This document shows positions 39,498 through 49,313 of a stretch of DNA of 64,000 bases, one piece after another. Under the pieces are notes generated by a model. It had not been told where the DNA came from and searched no databases. It saw only the letters and a list, made by a program, of their open reading frames with translations. This DNA comes from Veillonellaceae bacterium (GTDB lineage Bacteria; Bacillota; Negativicutes; Veillonellales; Veillonellaceae): positions 1-64,000 of the forward strand of contig CAAFUR010000015.1 of assembly GCA_900766245.1 (NCBI GenBank), read 5' to 3'. The translations under genes and the position numbers were made by a program. How positions within the stretch are numbered: position 1 is the stretch's first letter; the number at the start of each line of letters is the position of its first letter.

Positions 39498-40643
39498 TTA
39501 TTTCCCAAAGGATGATGGTTTTTCTTGATGTTCAAAAAACTCATGCCGCAACGCCTGAACAATTCGCTCAGAGGCTAACCCATCTCCATAAGGATTCACG
39601 GCATTTGACATAGCAGTATACATTTCTGCATTCGTAATTAACTCCTTAGCTGTGGAGTACACAGTTGCTTTATCAGTGCCCACTAATTTTACCGTACCTG
39701 CTTGGACGGCTTCAGGGCGCTCTGTGGTATCACGAAGAACTAGTACAGGTTTACCCAAGGATGGCGCTTCCTCTTGAATACCGCCAGAATCTGTCATAAT
39801 GAGGTAAGTCCGATCCATTAAGTTTGCAAATGGTTCATATTCCAATGGCTCAATCAAATGTACACGTGGCATATCACCTAGTACCTCTTGTACAATACTG
39901 CGTACCTTTGGATTACGGTGCATAGGGAAGATAACTTCTACCTCTTCATGTTCACCAATAATGTCGCGGATCGCCTCATACACATTGCGCATTGGATTGC
40001 CTAAATTCTCACGACGATGAGTAGTCACCAAAATAACCTTTTGGTTCACGTAATCAATTTTGTTCAGCAACTCTTCAGTAAATGTGTAGTCTTCCTTCAC
40101 TGTAGTTTGCAGCGCATCGATAACCGTATTCCCCGTTACATACAAGTGATCTGGATTTATATTTTCTTTCAATAAATTCGCTTCCGATGTAGTAGTCGGT
40201 GCAAAATGATAGGTCCCAATAGCACCAGTCAACTTACGATTCATCTCCTCTGGGAATGGGGAATAAATATTACCCGTCCGAAGACCTGCCTCCACATGAC
40301 CTACAGGAATCCCTTCATAGAATGCCGCTAGAGCTCCCACAAAAGTAGTAGTCGTGTCGCCATGAACAAGCACCACATCAGGCTTCGCTTTTTTCAGTAC
40401 CTCTTGTAAGCCCATCAAAGCACGACAAGTGACATCATACAACGTTTGCCCTTGGCTCATAATATTTAAATCATAATCAGGGGTGATAGAAAACAAATGC
40501 AACACCTGATCTAACATCTCTCTATGCTGTGCCGTTACCGTTACAATAGACTCCATATCAGGCGCTGCTTCCAAAGCCTTAACAACAGGCGCCATCTTAA
40601 TTGCCTCAGGACGTGTCCCAAATATGGTCATGACTTTTAACAT
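39498..40643 (-). CDS. wecB: UDP-N-acetylglucosamine 2-epimerase (non-hydrolysing)
   Basis: Interconverts UDP-GlcNAc and UDP-ManNAc for surface polysaccharide. The 381-residue protein starts VMTIFGTRPEAIKMAP and has VHGDTTTTFVGALAAFY, VGHVEAGLRTG, FPEEMNRK, TDSGGIQEEAP and RDTTERPEAV, all diagnostic. Start at 40641-40643 follows GGGAGG. The neighbouring wecA-like gene uses the same sugar nucleotide, although the two are separated by about 410 bases holding a terminator and hairpin element D. Confidence 0.96.
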   Translation of the reverse strand: MLKVMTIFGTRPEAIKMAPVVKALEAAPDMESIVTVTAQHREMLDQVLHLFSITPDYDLNIMSQGQTLYDVTCRALMGLQEVLKKAKPDVVLVHGDTTTTFVGALAAFYEGIPVGHVEAGLRTGNIYSPFPEEMNRKLTGAIGTYHFAPTTTSEANLLKENINPDHLYVTGNTVIDALQTTVKEDYTFTEELLNKIDYVNQKVILVTTHRRENLGNPMRNVYEAIRDIIGEHEEVEVIFPMHRNPKVRSIVQEVLGDMPRVHLIEPLEYEPFANLMDRTYLIMTDSGGIQEEAPSLGKPVLVLRDTTERPEAVQAGTVKLVGTDKATVYSTAKELITNAEMYTAMSNAVNPYGDGLASERIVQALRHEFFEHQEKPSSFGK

Positions 40644-40914
40644 AGTACCTCCCACATATTTCGTTTACTTCCTTTACCATGAAAGCCGTCATATACAAAC
40701 TTTCCTAAATCACTTTATTAAGCTTTTTCAATTATCTCTATTGTATCATGTACAAGCCTTCCATACTAGTAGAAACTGTAAAGAAGTATATCCAAACAAA
40801 ATACCATACCCCCTCCCCTACAAAGTGAGCAAGTACGAAGCAAAACGTCTTCAACCGCAAGGTAGATTATCTAAGGCATATGGCCTTTCATTACTAACAT
40901 TAGGAAAACGCAAA

Positions 40915-40981
40915 AAGACCGCGGTATGTTCCTGAACAAACATTATGAAATACCGTTTGTGAAGGAATATGCCGCGGTCTT
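40915..40981 (+). repeat. Hairpin element D (dispersed structured element)
   Basis: Arms at 40915-40932 and 40964-40981 pair over 18 bases; the two non-Watson-Crick positions are U-G and G-U on the plus strand. The 31-base loop equals that of element B except that the inner stem has ACAAAC/GTTTGT in place of AGAAAC/GTTTCT. It lies antisense to the wecA-wecB direction. The remainder of 40644-40914 has no gene I can support. Confidence 0.8.
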
Positions 40982-40986
40982 AATTT

Positions 40987-41050
40987 ATGAAGTAATAAAA
41001 AACCGCCATATGCCCCTCAGAAAATCTTCTAAGGGACTCCTGGCGTTTTG
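40987..41050 (-). terminator. Terminator of the wecA-like gene
   Basis: On the minus strand CGCCA, TCCCTTAGAAGATTTTCTGAGGG and TGGCG build a two-step hairpin followed by TTTTTT. It starts six bases after the wecA stop. Confidence 0.7.
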
Positions 41051-41055
41051 CATAG

Positions 41056-42078
41056 CTATTTACGAACGTCGTTGTCTTTGGATATAATCCCAATTTTTGT
41101 TGCTGTCCACACGCATGCACAAAGTATCACAAGCACTAGCAATACTCCTATGACAAAGTTTGCTTTTGCCGCCACGATAGACACACAACCTAAAAGTGCA
41201 GTGATGGCATACATCAGCAACACAGCTTGTTTTTGTGTGAGCCCCATCGCCAGTAGACGATGATGCAAATGTCCTTTATCTGGTTGGAATACAGGGCGTC
41301 CATTAATACGTCGACGTACAATGGCAAATAATGTATCTAAGATCGGTAATCCTAACACAATCACAGGCACTACCAATGCCACAGTAGCTGCCGTTTTTAC
41401 ACTGCCCATGACAGAGATAGCTGCCATGGTATAACCCAATAGCATACTGCCTGTATCGCCCATAAATATTTTGGCAGGATTAAAGTTGTAGCGCAAGAAT
41501 CCGCAAGCCGCCCCAGCCAATGCCAAAGTAATGCAAGCCAATTCGATTTGCCCCATTTGCAACGTCACGATGCAAATCGTAATACATGCAATGAGAGAAA
41601 TCCCTGCTGCCAATCCATCTAATCCATCAATGAGATTCACAATATTCGTAAACCCTACAATCCAAAATACCGTTAACGGTATGGCAAAATATTCTAAATA
41701 CAATAGATGGTCACCAATGCTAATAAAATGCACGGCATTGCCAAATAGTGGCAACATAAGAGCCGCCAAAATTTGTCCCATCAATTTTGTTTTCGGTCCA
41801 ATTTGCTTAATGTCGTCCCAAATACCTACTGCTACTAGGATGATGGAACCTACAATCAATCCTTTCACAGAAGATATATCTTTCACACTATACAGCAAAG
41901 ATACCATATAGCCAATGTAGATGGCCAATCCCCCTAATCGTGGAATCGACACTTGATGCACCTTACGTGCATCTGGTTTATCAATAGCACCTACCTTAAC
42001 GGCGAATTGTTTCACCAAAGGTGTGCAAATATACGTTACTACGAGAGCAATGACAAAGGCCCATAAATATACTGTCAT
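41056..42078 (-). CDS. wecA: Undecaprenyl-phosphate GlcNAc-1-phosphate transferase (WecA/TagO type)
   Basis: Integral membrane enzyme of the MraY/WecA superfamily that transfers GlcNAc-1-P to undecaprenyl phosphate, starting a surface glycan. The 340-residue protein has about ten to eleven helices and the motifs RLGGLAIYIG, GIWDDI, NLIDGLDGLAAG, FMGDTGSMLLGY and GHLHHRLLAMG. Absence of the MraY signature and presence of the HHRL loop favour WecA/TagO. With wecB nearby a ManNAc- or GlcNAc-containing polymer is plausible. Confidence 0.9.
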   Translation of the reverse strand: MTVYLWAFVIALVVTYICTPLVKQFAVKVGAIDKPDARKVHQVSIPRLGGLAIYIGYMVSLLYSVKDISSVKGLIVGSIILVAVGIWDDIKQIGPKTKLMGQILAALMLPLFGNAVHFISIGDHLLYLEYFAIPLTVFWIVGFTNIVNLIDGLDGLAAGISLIACITICIVTLQMGQIELACITLALAGAACGFLRYNFNPAKIFMGDTGSMLLGYTMAAISVMGSVKTAATVALVVPVIVLGLPILDTLFAIVRRRINGRPVFQPDKGHLHHRLLAMGLTQKQAVLLMYAITALLGCVSIVAAKANFVIGVLLVLVILCACVWTATKIGIISKDNDVRK

Positions 42079-42270
42079 TCCACCACCTCCATATGTGGTA
42101 TTTCATGATTATAACAAGTGATCGTCAATAGTCTGTCATTAGAATACTAAGTTCATTGTATATAGACCATATTTATTAATTATATCAGTTACACACATTA
42201 CATACAAGAACAGGCGCAGTAAACTTATAGACTCCCTTGCTCTTCATCCACTTGGTAAAGCGTTTACAAA

Positions 42271-43995
42271 TCACACAGATTTTGTAACTAATCCTTCAAT
42301 GATGCGCTTACCATCCTCCATCAAGCGTGCAAGCCCTTCTTCACCTAAAAAGGACTCTGCATACATTTTATATAAATTTTCTGTTCCTGATGGGCGTGCC
42401 ACAAACCAACCCGTATCCGTCACAATTTTAACACCATCAATAGGTTGCTCTTCAAACAACGAGGTCGTACGAATGTCCAGAATCGGACTGCCCCCTAATT
42501 CTGTCATAGTCACATCGCTAGGCTTCATCCCTTTCAAAGCACTTTTTATTTCTGCTGTGCAAGGCATATCCACACGTTGGAACACTGGTGTACCCCATTG
42601 TGCTGTCATATCTGCATAATGTTGTGCTGGAGTTTTCCCCGTAGTTGCCACCATCTCTATCGCTAATAAGCCCAAAATGATACCATCCTTATCGGTAGTC
42701 CATACAACTCCATCATATTGCAAAAAGGAGGCTCCTGCACTCTCTTCTGCTCCGAGGCCAATGCGCCCATCAAATAATAAAGGTGCAAAGTATTTAAACC
42801 CTACTGGCACTTCATACACGGGATGATTAGAGTCTTTGCAATAGGCATCCATCAAGCTGGTAACAACCGCTGTTTTACCAACACCTTTCCCTTCCCACGG
42901 ACGGGTTTCATTCAAATATTTAGCAGCTACCACTAAATATTGATTTGGCGCTAACAAACCTTCTTCTGTGACAATGCCATGACGATCATAATCTGGATCA
43001 TTTCCAATAGCTAGCACATGGTCCCCTAAATTTTTCGCCACTTCTGCCATAGCATAGGGGGAAGAACAGTCCATACGAATAGCACCATCATGATCATAGG
43101 ACATGAAACTAAATGTTGGATCATAGTCGCTATTAATAATGGTAAAGTTTAGATTATATTCTTCAGCAATGGCATGCCAATAGGCACCTCCACTGCCGCC
43201 TAATGCATTAATTAATACCTTTGGATTGGCTTCTTGAATTGCTTTCATATTGATAATCTGAGGCAATTCTTTTACATAGGCCATTTTAAAATCATATGGT
43301 TCTAGATATTGTCCCGCTTCATCTATAGAAATCGCAGCTGGAGCTACCCGTTGCTCTTCTTCATGATGACAGCAACCACAATGAGCACTTTCATGAGCAC
43401 CCACTAGATGATGAAAGGAAAATCGTTGAATGCTATCTAACCCTTTTTGCAAATATTCATTAGCTAAGGCTTCAATCCGCTTTGTCACTGCTGTATCTGC
43501 AGGGCCCCCATGAGGTGGATTATATTTAATACCACCATGTTCTGGCGGATTATGAGAAGGCGTAATAATAATACCATCTGCTACATTCTCTGCCGTTGTA
43601 TCTGCATTGTGTCGCAAAATAGCCCGAGACACACTTGGAGTAGGCACAAATTCACGATGTGCATCCACACGTGTTTTCACACGATTTCCCAACAAGACTT
43701 CAATGGCCACTTGCAAAGCTGGTTGTGATAAGGCATGTGTATCTTGTCCAATATAGCAAGGTCCTGTAGCACCAAATTCTTGACGCACATCACAAATTGC
43801 TTGTACAATGGCTGCCACATGGAGTTCATTAAAGGTCCCTTTGGATGCAATCCCTCGATGTCCAGACGTACCAAAGCTTACTCGCTCTTCTAAATTCTCA
43901 TGATTAGGAACAATGCGAAAAAAGTCTTTCACAACTGTATCTACATGAATCAAATCTTCTTTTTTTACAGGTTGTCCTGCCAATGGATGTACCAT
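42271..43995 (-). CDS. pgm: Alpha-phosphoglucomutase with His/Cys-rich insert
   Basis: Interconverts glucose-1- and glucose-6-phosphate. The 574-residue protein is of the E. coli Pgm class: SFGTSGHRG, the phosphoserine loop TPSHNP with S147, NPPHGGPADT, the metal loop GNDPDYDRHG and GLGAEESAGASF, and the C-terminal ARPSGTENLYKMYAE. Around residues 195-214 it has an unusual insert with six His and three Cys (HHLVGAHESAHCGCCHHEEE). Start at 43993-43995 follows AAGGAGG; the frame extends 20 codons upstream into yitT. It begins one base after the yitT stop. Confidence 0.94.
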   Translation of the reverse strand: MVHPLAGQPVKKEDLIHVDTVVKDFFRIVPNHENLEERVSFGTSGHRGIASKGTFNELHVAAIVQAICDVRQEFGATGPCYIGQDTHALSQPALQVAIEVLLGNRVKTRVDAHREFVPTPSVSRAILRHNADTTAENVADGIIITPSHNPPEHGGIKYNPPHGGPADTAVTKRIEALANEYLQKGLDSIQRFSFHHLVGAHESAHCGCCHHEEEQRVAPAAISIDEAGQYLEPYDFKMAYVKELPQIINMKAIQEANPKVLINALGGSGGAYWHAIAEEYNLNFTIINSDYDPTFSFMSYDHDGAIRMDCSSPYAMAEVAKNLGDHVLAIGNDPDYDRHGIVTEEGLLAPNQYLVVAAKYLNETRPWEGKGVGKTAVVTSLMDAYCKDSNHPVYEVPVGFKYFAPLLFDGRIGLGAEESAGASFLQYDGVVWTTDKDGIILGLLAIEMVATTGKTPAQHYADMTAQWGTPVFQRVDMPCTAEIKSALKGMKPSDVTMTELGGSPILDIRTTSLFEEQPIDGVKIVTDTGWFVARPSGTENLYKMYAESFLGEEGLARLMEDGKRIIEGLVTKSV

Positions 43996-43996
43996 A

Positions 43997-44989
43997 TTAG
44001 TGTTCCTCCTTATGCTCTTGGGAAGGGATTTCATTTCTTGCCATTTGCACTTCATGAATCATTTGCTCTGCTTCAGCCGCTTTCACTGGATCACAGGTTT
44101 GCAATACCCGTTCTACAGCACCATTCGTAGACCTTGCCGAGAAACCTGTGCCGATAACCTCTGCTGCATCCGTGATAACCATAAATGCTGTTGGATCTTC
44201 CGCTTCTACGGCAGCTTTCAAGCGAGCCACTTGCAACAAACTTACTACTACCATAATAACCTGTTTAGGCTGATGTGTATAGGCGCCTTCTCCATTCAAA
44301 ATCGTAGCACCACGACCGATTTTATCAATGATTAAATTACAAATCGTCACTGGTTTATAGGAAATGATAAACATTGCCTTGCGTTGGTTAAAACCAGTAA
44401 TTACCTTATTGGTTACCATCGCTGCTAAATAGGTACTAATCAAAGTGGTAGCCGCCGCCTCAATATTGATAACAATAGCACCAACGATGAGAATCATCAT
44501 ATTAATACCAAATAAGATACTGCCTATTTGTAATCCAAAACGATTCCGAATAATCATAGCAATGGGATCCATACCACCCGTATTACCGCCACCACGGTAG
44601 ACGATACCAAGACCCAATCCAGAGAATAGACCCCCTAAGATACCTCCAATAATTGGATTCTTCGTTAATTCCAAGGCTTCCAATGGAGACAATAGGTTGA
44701 TCAAAATAGACATGATGATAGTGCCTAAGATGGTAATCCCTAGGTGCCAACGTCCTAACCATCTCCATGCCGCGTACAGCACTGGTATATTCAAAAGAAA
44801 GTTAATAGAACCTAAACTTAATATACCTTGTGTCACATAATAAATAATCAAGCTTAAACCACTAATGCCACCACTTAAAAGTTTATGCGGTACAATAAAT
44901 CCTTGTACCCCTACTGCAAACACCGTCGATCCAATAATAATATGTATTATGGCTTTCACCGTACTTAAATATTTTGGTTTACTTAACAT
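43997..44989 (-). CDS. YitT family membrane protein (DUF2179 at C-terminus)
   Basis: A 330-residue inner-membrane protein with five to six helices (SGGISGLSLIIYY, FLLNIPVLYAAWRWLG and YRGGGNTGGMDPIAM are typical of YitT) and a C-terminal soluble DUF2179 domain (about 225-320, with GRGATILNGEGAY). Function is not established in the family. Start at 44987-44989 follows AGGTG; the longer frame would run through the ridA terminator. Coupled to pgm. Confidence 0.88.
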   Translation of the reverse strand: MLSKPKYLSTVKAIIHIIIGSTVFAVGVQGFIVPHKLLSGGISGLSLIIYYVTQGILSLGSINFLLNIPVLYAAWRWLGRWHLGITILGTIIMSILINLLSPLEALELTKNPIIGGILGGLFSGLGLGIVYRGGGNTGGMDPIAMIIRNRFGLQIGSILFGINMMILIVGAIVINIEAAATTLISTYLAAMVTNKVITGFNQRKAMFIISYKPVTICNLIIDKIGRGATILNGEGAYTHQPKQVIMVVVSLLQVARLKAAVEAEDPTAFMVITDAAEVIGTGFSARSTNGAVERVLQTCDPVKAAEAEQMIHEVQMARNEIPSQEHKEEH

Positions 44990-45029
44990 AATTTCACCTA
45001 TTCTATCACTACTTCCATCATCTGACCAT

Positions 45030-45080
45030 AAGCAAAAAGCTGCCACATTAAGAGTCAATCATAATGTAACAGCTTTTTAG
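45030..45080 (-). terminator. Terminator of ridA
   Basis: On the minus strand AAAAAGCTG and CAGCTTTTT close a stem extended inward by TTACATTA/TAATGT, followed by a T-run. It lies 38 bases after the ridA stop and before the yitT start. Confidence 0.8.
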
Positions 45081-45115
45081 TACTTATTAAACCGCTTATG
45101 GTATAATACAATATA

Positions 45116-45490
45116 CTATTCTGCTAGGGCAATCACTTCTACTTCTACTAAGAAGTTAGCTGGTAATGTTTTGACTGCCACACAACTACGAGCTGGTTTA
45201 GATGTAAAATACTCAGCATAAATAGCATTAAATTTGGCAAAGTCACCCATATCTGCTAAAAAGCATGTTGTTTTTACAACTTTAGAAAAATCAGTGCCTG
45301 CTTCTTTTAAGATAGCTTCGATGTTTTTCATCGCTTGCAATGTTTGTGCTTCCACGCCACCTTCTACTAGAGCGCCTTGTGCTGGATCAATACCGCCTTG
45401 ACCAGAAATGAACACAAAACCATTCGCTTTGTAAGCTTGAGAATATGGTCCTAATGCTGCTGGTGCTTGCTCTGTATACACTTGTTTCAT
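45116..45490 (-). CDS. ridA: Enamine/imine deaminase RidA
   Basis: Hydrolyses reactive 2-aminoacrylate-type enamines made by PLP enzymes. The 124-residue length and motifs are those of the RidA/YjgF family: GPYSQAYKANGFVFISGQ near the N-terminus, the catalytic arginine in PARSCVAV and the C-terminal VEVEVIAL. It is monocistronic with its own terminator. Confidence 0.95.
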   Translation of the reverse strand: MKQVYTEQAPAALGPYSQAYKANGFVFISGQGGIDPAQGALVEGGVEAQTLQAMKNIEAILKEAGTDFSKVVKTTCFLADMGDFAKFNAIYAEYFTSKPARSCVAVKTLPANFLVEVEVIALAE

Positions 45491-45620
45491 AGTTGTCCCC
45501 TTTCATTACCATAAGACATTTATAATATATCACTAGTATAGCATGTAATGGTATCGAAGTGTAGCTATTTTTCATACTTCTATTGTACTTTATTTGCATA
45601 CCTCTATAAGGAGTACCTAT

Positions 45621-46124
45621 ATGTCTATTATTTATACTACTTATGAAAGCCCTTTGGGCACTCTTACACTATATGCCACAGCCTCCGCCTTAGTAGGGCT
45701 TACATTTCCAACTCAATCTGTAAATTTTCAAGAACCAGTGGTCATAGACAAGACTATTTCTTCCCCCATTTTGCAACAAACTATCCAATGGCTAGATCAA
45801 TACTTCGTTGGACAAGTCCCAACGATGATGATTCCCTTAGCACCTCAAGGCACAACGTTCCAACAAAAAGTATGGTCTCAGTTACAGCATATTCCCTACG
45901 GCACATCCCTTACTTATGGAGAGCTAAGCCAACGTGTATTTAACTCCCCTATTCCTAAAGGAGCCCAAGCCATCGGATCTGCGGTTGGTGCTAACCCTAT
46001 TTCTCTCATCATCCCTTGTCATCGTGTGTTAGGCAAAGGAAACGCCCTCACTGGTTACACAGGAGGGCTATCCATTAAGCGAGCCTTACTATCCATCGAA
46101 AATATATCTTTCGTAGACAAGTAA
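45621..46124 (+). CDS. ogt: Methylated-DNA--protein-cysteine methyltransferase
   Basis: Repairs O6-methylguanine by transferring the methyl group to its own cysteine. The 167-residue protein has the active-site PCHRV (IIPCHRVLGKG), the recognition-helix region YGELSQRV and the asparagine in GANPI. Start at 45621 follows AAGGAG; the frame begins nine codons earlier without one. It converges on the 46127 gene with only two bases between stop codons and no terminator in the gap. Confidence 0.95.
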   Translation: MSIIYTTYESPLGTLTLYATASALVGLTFPTQSVNFQEPVVIDKTISSPILQQTIQWLDQYFVGQVPTMMIPLAPQGTTFQQKVWSQLQHIPYGTSLTYGELSQRVFNSPIPKGAQAIGSAVGANPISLIIPCHRVLGKGNALTGYTGGLSIKRALLSIENISFVDK

Positions 46125-46126
46125 AA

Positions 46127-47026
46127 TTACTTTATATGCTGTAACATTTGCAAGAAGTACGGCTTAAAGAATGTTCCTTCCACTTCGGTAGTACCCATGA
46201 CAATCGTTGTTAAATACTCTGGTGTTCCCACTAGGGCTAAACGCAGATATCCAGGATATTGAATCCCTGTTATATCATAGGTCATATTTCCCGCTGTTGT
46301 CATCGTACCATATTTAGTATCTGTTAAGGTATGTAATGGTTCTACATTCCGTAATCGTATCTTTGCTGGACGTTTATTCTGAGAATAATCAATATCTCTG
46401 TCTTCTGCAATATGAATATTAAAATGGTTTAATAAGTCGTTTGCATCACGAGTAATTCTATCCATTTCTGCTGATGAAAGTCCCTCTTTTCCGTATGATA
46501 GCGATGATTGCGCATTCATTAACAACTCTTTAGGTAGTGGAAATACAAGAACCCAAGCTGTATTTAAACCATATTGATCAGCCCCTTGTAATTCATAAAC
46601 ATCCATATAATGTCCTAGCTTAAGTCCCTCTTTCATGTTCTTCAGTCCCGTATAGTCCTTTACCACACCAACTGTAGTGCTCACTTTACCTAGGTTGGCA
46701 TACACATACCCTTTTCCTACCTCTGCTAACTTTGAAGAAGACAATTGCTTAACGGTAATCTTTGGCCCTACGGTTTGACGCAAATCAGTCAATGGATTCT
46801 GTTCTAGCATCGCATCGAACTCTGCCATGATTTCGTCACCAGTTTGACGTTTTTTCTCGGCATCTAAGATAGTACTCGAAGGAACTCCTACTTCCCCCTT
46901 TGCCATTGGCTTAGTACTAGCTATTGCACTATAAGTATCATCATGTACTTGTGCTGACACTTGTCCATAGCCCATCATAAGGCTGGTCACTATGACAGCC
47001 AGTCCCATTTGCTTCCATAATTTCAT
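46127..47026 (-). CDS. Secreted protein of unknown function (299 aa)
   Basis: I do not recognise a family. A cleavable signal peptide (MKLWKQMGLAVIVTSLMMGY ... VSAQ, about 25 residues) points to export. The mature part is soluble, with a helical stretch DAEKKRQTGDEIMAEFDAML and a beta-rich C-terminal half ending YLRLALVGTPEYLTTIVMG. Its C-terminus resembles that of the upstream gene in layout (a short YL/YI strand, a central hydrophobic strand, TT/TA, then an F/Y-rich helix), suggesting the two are distant paralogues. Four bases separate them. Confidence 0.75.
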   Translation of the reverse strand: MKLWKQMGLAVIVTSLMMGYGQVSAQVHDDTYSAIASTKPMAKGEVGVPSSTILDAEKKRQTGDEIMAEFDAMLEQNPLTDLRQTVGPKITVKQLSSSKLAEVGKGYVYANLGKVSTTVGVVKDYTGLKNMKEGLKLGHYMDVYELQGADQYGLNTAWVLVFPLPKELLMNAQSSLSYGKEGLSSAEMDRITRDANDLLNHFNIHIAEDRDIDYSQNKRPAKIRLRNVEPLHTLTDTKYGTMTTAGNMTYDITGIQYPGYLRLALVGTPEYLTTIVMGTTEVEGTFFKPYFLQMLQHIK

Positions 47027-47030
47027 CTAT

Positions 47031-47843
47031 TTATTCTCCCTTCACACCTAACAGACTCTTGATAACAGGTTGCCAATAGGATCTCGATGTATCAGCCGTC
47101 GTTATTAGAGTGATAGATACCCCATCTTGACCATACCGTCCTATAAAACTAATATACGCAGGTAACACAAATCCATCCACATCCAATTGCACTCTACCAT
47201 GCGTATACAATCCTGTATCGCCTTGTAGGCGTACAGGTTTCATCATCTCTCCATCAAGAAATCTTACGTTCACAAGTGGTAATACGGCTTTCACAATCTC
47301 AGTACTACTGAACTCTGGATTAGTACTTGTAACAAAGGGAACTAATGCTGCGCTATTCTTTTCTATACGTTTTCCACCCATAAGATCCACATTGTAGAGT
47401 CCAATATTTTGTACTTCTTTCACTGTTTTGTTATATAATTTTTCTCCTACAGATTGTGGCACTATCGTCATTCCTTTATATCGTATCTTCCACACCTCAG
47501 CCGCTTCCTCACCTGTCATATGAAGGTGTACCAACTCTGCTGTATGTAATCCCCGTTCATCACGTCCTTGCAACTGATACCGTTGCCCCCGTTGCACCAC
47601 ATCTTTGACAATTTTATCTAGCAACTTAGCCTCTGTTTCATCTATATGCCAATGATTAGAACCTACCTTACGAACCGTATCTTCTTTTTTTAAACCACCA
47701 TCAATGAGATCATCATGGTTAACTATCGAAACATAACTAGGTAACTCTACACTACCTTGCCCATCCAATGTAATCGATGCTGCATATCCTGAAATCATCG
47801 TCCCTGCTAATGCCACACTAGCCATCACACATTTCCAATTCAT
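47031..47843 (-). CDS. Secreted protein of unknown function (270 aa), probable paralogue of the next gene
   Basis: No family recognised. It has an N-terminal signal peptide (MNWKCVMASVALAGTMISGYAAS) and a soluble mature domain with alternating strands. The C-terminal pattern AYISFIGRYGQDGVSITLIT followed by WQPVIKSLL parallels the 46127 protein. AAGGAG lies before the ATG. It starts 13 bases after pncB ends and is followed by its relative after four bases, so all three may share a transcript. Confidence 0.75.
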   Translation of the reverse strand: MNWKCVMASVALAGTMISGYAASITLDGQGSVELPSYVSIVNHDDLIDGGLKKEDTVRKVGSNHWHIDETEAKLLDKIVKDVVQRGQRYQLQGRDERGLHTAELVHLHMTGEEAAEVWKIRYKGMTIVPQSVGEKLYNKTVKEVQNIGLYNVDLMGGKRIEKNSAALVPFVTSTNPEFSSTEIVKAVLPLVNVRFLDGEMMKPVRLQGDTGLYTHGRVQLDVDGFVLPAYISFIGRYGQDGVSITLITTADTSRSYWQPVIKSLLGVKGE

Positions 47844-47855
47844 AATAACTCCTTC

Positions 47856-49313
47856 CTAACTAGGGTTCCCTACTTTTTCCAATAATAATTTAGATTTCAA
47901 CTGATGCAATTCTTCGCTAATGTTGACTTTCACCTCCGGAGCTCTACGAAGTCGTAAAAATTCTGGCCATAGTAATTGAATTTGCTCTTCTCCGTAGACT
48001 TTCACCTGTGCCAAAGTTGGTATGTCGTATACTAATTCTCCATCTACGAAGATAGGTACCAATAGTTCTTGTACTCTGAACGTATTTGCTTTCAACACTG
48101 TTTGTTTCCATGGGTGAAGCGGATTTTTAAACACATAGTCCTGTGTGGTATCCACTGTTTCATGGTCCAAACAAATTAAATCGCCGATGAGTTTGTTATT
48201 TCGTGTATTGATGAGGCGCAATACCTTTTTCTTACCAGGATTTGTCACTTTCTCAATATTGTCAGAAAATTTCATAGCTGGCATAAAGGTGTCCCCTTCC
48301 CATTGACCGGCTAGTTTATACACCCCACCTAAGGCCGGTGTTTCATCGGCAGTAATCAATTTAGTGCCTACACCCCACGCTGTGATCTCTGCTCCTTGCT
48401 GTTTCAAGTCTGCAATTTTATATTCATCTAGATCATTGGTGGCAAAAATTAATGCCTCTTTAAATCCTGCCTCATCTAGCATCTTACGAGCCTCGATGGA
48501 TACATACGCCAAATCACCACTATCCAAGCGAATACCATAAATGGACGGCATCGTTCCTCCTCGGCGTTCACGAATCTCTTGGAATACTTGAATCGCCGCT
48601 GGCACACCTTTATGTAGTGTATTATAGGTGTCCACTAAAAACACCAAATTATTTTCGTATTGATCTGCATACGCACGGAATGCATCAATTTCAGTAGGAA
48701 AACTCATGACCCAACTGTGTGCCATAGTCCCTACAGGTCGCATGCCATACAAAGCAGCACTGTACACATCACTAGTGCTATCAAATCCACCTATGAAAGC
48801 CGCTCTAGCCCCTTGCACGGCAGCGCTCACCCCTTGGGCTCTTCGCATACCAAACTCTGCTACTCCATCCTTGCCAATGACAGATCGGATACGACGTGCT
48901 TTGGTCGCAATCAAGGACTCATGATTTAAAAACATAGATAACGCTGTTTCTAATAAAATAGCCTCATCCTTGGCGGTCTCTACTCGAAGTAACACTTCCC
49001 CCGGAAATACCACAGACCCTTCTGGCGCCGCATAGATGGTGCCAGTAAAGCGGAATGTTGTTAAATAATCCAAAAATTCCTCTGTAAACACACCCGTTTG
49101 TCGTAAATAGATAATATCATCCTCAGAGAAACGCAAGCCTTTCACATACTCGATAACTTGTTCCAATCCAGCGACCACAGTATAGGCGCCTTGAAATGGA
49201 TTGATCCGGTAAAAGCGATCGAACACACAACGAGTACGATGTTTGTTTTGCGTAAATAAACCTTGCATCATGGTAAATTGATACATATCTGTTAATAGAG
49301 CATGTGTAATCAT
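47856..49313 (-). CDS. pncB: Nicotinate phosphoribosyltransferase
   Basis: Makes nicotinate mononucleotide from nicotinate and PRPP with ATP, in NAD salvage. The 485-residue length and the motifs LTDMYQFTMMQG, EFGMRRAQG, GGFDSTSDVYSA, the phosphorylated-His region GTMAHSWVMSF and LDSGDLAYVS match Firmicute PncB. It heads the unit that includes the two secreted proteins. No NiaR-type operator was identified. Confidence 0.95.
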   Translation of the reverse strand: MITHALLTDMYQFTMMQGLFTQNKHRTRCVFDRFYRINPFQGAYTVVAGLEQVIEYVKGLRFSEDDIIYLRQTGVFTEEFLDYLTTFRFTGTIYAAPEGSVVFPGEVLLRVETAKDEAILLETALSMFLNHESLIATKARRIRSVIGKDGVAEFGMRRAQGVSAAVQGARAAFIGGFDSTSDVYSAALYGMRPVGTMAHSWVMSFPTEIDAFRAYADQYENNLVFLVDTYNTLHKGVPAAIQVFQEIRERRGGTMPSIYGIRLDSGDLAYVSIEARKMLDEAGFKEALIFATNDLDEYKIADLKQQGAEITAWGVGTKLITADETPALGGVYKLAGQWEGDTFMPAMKFSDNIEKVTNPGKKKVLRLINTRNNKLIGDLICLDHETVDTTQDYVFKNPLHPWKQTVLKANTFRVQELLVPIFVDGELVYDIPTLAQVKVYGEEQIQLLWPEFLRLRRAPEVKVNISEELHQLKSKLLLEKVGNPS

